DNA from: Pseudomonadota bacterium
GTDB lineage: Bacteria > Pseudomonadota > Gammaproteobacteria > Xanthomonadales > Rhodanobacteraceae
Length of the DNA stretch: 7,273 bases
Reading direction: 5' to 3'
Assembly (NCBI GenBank): GCA_021783385.1
Contig: JAJXTX010000084.1
Location: 2,697 to 9,969, forward strand
Shown here: positions 5,077 through 7,273 of the stretch, piece after piece
How positions within the stretch are numbered: position 1 is the first letter of the stretch
How the letters are laid out: each line of letters begins with the position of its first letter
Position numbers and translations under genes: made by a program
The notes under the pieces: model-generated
What the model was told of the DNA's origin: nothing
What the model saw: the letters and a program-made list of their open reading frames with translations, nothing else
Databases searched by the model: none

Positions 5077-7273
5077 GCGGACGCCAGCGCGACGACGGCG
5101 GCATGCCTGATACGAGCCGGCCTGCTGCGGGCCAGTCGGTGGCAGGCCGACCCGACCTGCTGCGGCTTTCGCGTCGCCGCTTCCTGCAGGTGCTGGCCGG
5201 CGGCGCGGGCGCGCTGCTGGTCGGCATCCGCATCGCCGACGCGGATGCCGCACCGCTGCCGCTGGCGCTGCTCGGCGATACCTTCTTCGACCTCGGCGCC
5301 TACGTGCGCATCGACAGCGACAGCAACGTGCTGATCGGCGCGCGCGATCCGGACACCGGCACCGGCGTGGCCACCGCGCTGCCGCGGATCATCGCCGACG
5401 AGCTCGACGCCGACTGGAACCGCGTCAGCGTGGTCGGGCTCGGTCTCGGCGTAGAGGACAACAACGGCCAGCCGCGCTGGACCTATGGCCGCCAGATCGG
5501 CGGCACCGGCAGTTCGATCCCGGCCGCCTGGAACGACCTGCGCCAGGTCGGCGCGGTCGCGCGCTGGCTGTTGCTGCGGGCGGCCGCGCGCCGCCTCGGC
5601 GTGCCGGCCGATCGGCTGCGCTGCGATGCCGGCACGGTGATCGCGCCCGACGGCCGCCGCTTCACCTATGGCAGCCTGGCCGAGGACGCCAGCAAGATTG
5701 CGCTGCCCGACAGCCTGCCGCCGCTGAAGTCGCCTGCCCGCTATCAGCTGATCGGCCGGCCTGCCGGCGACGTCGACGCGCGCACCATCGTCACCGGCCA
5801 GGCCCGCTACGCGATCGACCAGCACTTCGGCGACGCGCTGGTCGCCGTGCTGGCGCATTGCCCGTGGCCGGACGGCAAGCTGGCGCGCATCGACACCGCC
5901 GACACGCTGGCAGTGAAGGGCGTGGTGAAAGTGGTGCAGCTGCAGCCGGAGCCGAACCAGCCGTGGGGCAGCACGGTGATCGCGCCGGCGGTGGCGGTGC
6001 TGGCCGAGGACACCTGGTCGGCGCTGCAGGGCCGGCGCAAGCTGAAGCTCGAATGGACGCCCGGCCCCAGCGGCAGCGAAAGCAGCGGCGCGCTCGAGCA
6101 GCAGGCCGCTGCACTGGTCGCCGGCAGCGGTGCGCCGACCACCCGCGTGCGCGACGACGGCGATCTTGAAGCGGCCGGCAAGAAGGCTGCGCGGCGGCTG
6201 CAGGCAAGCTACTTCCAGCCGTGGCTGGCGCATGCCACCGCCGAGCCGATGAACTGCCTGGTGCGACTGGACAAGGACAAGGCCAGCCTGGTCGTGCCCA
6301 CGCAGGCGCCGCAGAAAGCCTGGGCGGTGGTGCAGCGGCTGACCGGCCTGGGCCCCGCGCAGATCGAGATCAGCGTGCCGCGCGTGGGCGGCGGCTACGG
6401 CCGCCGGCTAGATCACGACTACGTCGCCGAGGCGGTGATGCTGGCGCAGGCGGTCGACAAGCCGGTGCGCCTGCTGTGGACGCGCGAGCAGGATCTGGAC
6501 CACGACTACTACCGCTCCGGCAGCGTGCACCAGCTCAGCGTGATCATCGACCGCAAGCGCCAGCTGCTGGGCTGGGACCAGCGCATGGCCAGCGCCTCCG
6601 CGCTGGACCATCGCGGCGTACCCGACGGCCAGCTGTGGACCTCCGAGGTGGATGCCAACCAGCTGCCCGCCGGGCTGGTGCCCAACCTGCGCAGCGACTG
6701 GTACGCGCTGCCGTCGGCGATTCCGCGTGGCCCGCTGCGCGGCATGCCGCACCTGAGCAACGCCTTTGCGGTGCAGTGCTTCATCGACGAGATCGCACAC
6801 AGCCTGAAGGAGGATCCGCTGCACACCCAGCTGCGCCTGCTCGGCGCGCCGCGGCAGATCGCGCTGGGCAACGGCGGCGTGCTCGACACCGGGCGCCTGA
6901 TCAACGTGCTCACGCTGGTCGCCGACCGCATCGAGTGGAAAAACTGGCTGCGCAGCGTCAACGGCCTCGGCCTCGCCTGCTGGCACATCAACGGCGCCTA
7001 CGTGGCGCACGCGATCGAGGTGGGCATGGACGGCGAACGGCTGGTCATCCAGCGTGTGGTCTGCGCCGTCGACGTCGGCCGCGTGATCAACCCGCTGGGC
7101 CTGGAAGGCCAGGTCGCCGGCGCCACGCTCGACGCGCTGTCGGCCGCGCTGAACCTGGCCATCACCTTCAAGGACGGCCGCATCCAGCAGCACAGCGGCA
7201 AGGACTACCCGCTCGCCAGCATGGCCCAGCTGCCCGACGCGGTGGAGGTGATCAGCGTCCCTGGCGACAACCT
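5073..7273 (+). CDS. iorB: IorB-like molybdenum-cofactor subunit, cut by the window edge
   Basis: This is the large catalytic subunit partner of the preceding gene; 733 codons are visible and the frame is still open at the edge. It resembles isoquinoline 1-oxidoreductase beta and periplasmic aldehyde dehydrogenases of the xanthine oxidase family, which bind molybdopterin cytosine dinucleotide. Residues 33-39 (SRRRFLQ) form a twin-arginine motif, followed by the hydrophobic stretch 40-52 and a likely cleavage after ADA (57-59), so export of the folded complex by Tat is expected. Family motifs include GVATALPRIIADELD (98-112), GGTGSSIPAAWNDLRQ (143-158), AHATAEPMNC (386-395), VPTQAPQ (408-414), GGGYGRRLDHDYVAEAV (439-455), LLWTREQDLDHDYYR (467-481), NAFAVQCFIDEIAH (563-576) and VVCAVDVGRVINP (662-674). 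Two consensus positions differ: TGTG for the usual GQG type (95-98) and HATAEP for HAxMEP. The catalytic glutamate (GxGE region) lies beyond the window; roughly 30-45 residues are probably missing. The start at 5073 is translationally coupled (ATGA); M11 (5103) is a less likely alternative. Confidence 0.9.
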   Translation, partial: MSGRQRDDGGMPDTSRPAAGQSVAGRPDLLRLSRRRFLQVLAGGAGALLVGIRIADADAAPLPLALLGDTFFDLGAYVRIDSDSNVLIGARDPDTGTGVATALPRIIADELDADWNRVSVVGLGLGVEDNNGQPRWTYGRQIGGTGSSIPAAWNDLRQVGAVARWLLLRAAARRLGVPADRLRCDAGTVIAPDGRRFTYGSLAEDASKIALPDSLPPLKSPARYQLIGRPAGDVDARTIVTGQARYAIDQHFGDALVAVLAHCPWPDGKLARIDTADTLAVKGVVKVVQLQPEPNQPWGSTVIAPAVAVLAEDTWSALQGRRKLKLEWTPGPSGSESSGALEQQAAALVAGSGAPTTRVRDDGDLEAAGKKAARRLQASYFQPWLAHATAEPMNCLVRLDKDKASLVVPTQAPQKAWAVVQRLTGLGPAQIEISVPRVGGGYGRRLDHDYVAEAVMLAQAVDKPVRLLWTREQDLDHDYYRSGSVHQLSVIIDRKRQLLGWDQRMASASALDHRGVPDGQLWTSEVDANQLPAGLVPNLRSDWYALPSAIPRGPLRGMPHLSNAFAVQCFIDEIAHSLKEDPLHTQLRLLGAPRQIALGNGGVLDTGRLINVLTLVADRIEWKNWLRSVNGLGLACWHINGAYVAHAIEVGMDGERLVIQRVVCAVDVGRVINPLGLEGQVAGATLDALSAALNLAITFKDGRIQQHSGKDYPLASMAQLPDAVEVISVPGDN

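Noticed and set aside
3154..5253. A 699-codon minus-strand frame antisense to the permease and iron-sulfur subunit
   Set aside because: It is Gln/His/Arg-rich low-complexity sequence spanning two recognised genes on the other strand; it is a shadow frame.
4908..6233. Minus-strand open frames antisense to the ior-like pair (also 6408-7193)
   Set aside because: The plus strand encodes recognisable IorA- and IorB-like motifs throughout; the antisense products match no family I know.
1..7273. CRISPR array, tRNA, rRNA, insertion sequence or riboswitch
   Set aside because: No regularly spaced direct repeats, cloverleaf, rRNA-like stretch, transposase frame or recognisable aptamer core was seen in the gaps.

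Overview
The window is very GC-rich (about 70% by eye), its genes are closely spaced, and its codons strongly prefer G or C at the third position. The protein sequences, especially the fumarase N-terminus, and the intergenic repeats (a long TTTTCTCTG/CAGAGAAAA hairpin and a CCCTTCG..AGGCTCAGGAC element) resemble the Xanthomonadales, most likely Rhodanobacteraceae (Rhodanobacter/Dyella type). This assignment rests on recall; no search was run.

Layout. Positions 1-366 hold no gene but a run of inverted repeats and dispersed-repeat-like pieces. Positions 367-1881 (minus strand) encode a complete class I, iron-sulfur fumarate hydratase with all three cluster cysteines. A 179-bp divergent gap follows. 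The plus strand then carries a complete PhzF-family isomerase/epimerase-like protein (2061-2954), a 181-bp gap with a weak inverted repeat, and a complete 12-helix APC-family amino acid permease (3136-4497). After 51 bp with a strong ribosome binding site comes a two-gene unit: a small iron-sulfur subunit (4549-5076) overlapping by ATGA a large Tat-exported molybdenum-cofactor subunit (5073 to beyond the right edge). These two resemble the alpha and beta subunits of isoquinoline 1-oxidoreductase (IorAB, xanthine oxidase family).

How the genes relate. The fumarase is a housekeeping TCA-cycle gene. PhzF and the permease could be loosely linked in amino-acid-related metabolism, but nothing in the sequence proves it. 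The ior-like pair is clearly an operon.

The main surprise is in the small subunit. Its N-terminal plant-ferredoxin-like domain keeps the family framework (GTK...GA...LDG) but has lost all four cysteines that normally hold the outer [2Fe-2S] cluster. The C-terminal CGYC...CRC cluster motif is intact. The large subunit also departs from the family consensus at two motifs while keeping GGGYGRR. Together they look like a coherent, divergent one-cluster version of the IorAB hydroxylase/oxidoreductase rather than a broken gene. The substrate and electron acceptor are unknown, and the large subunit's C-terminus, including its expected catalytic glutamate, lies outside the window.
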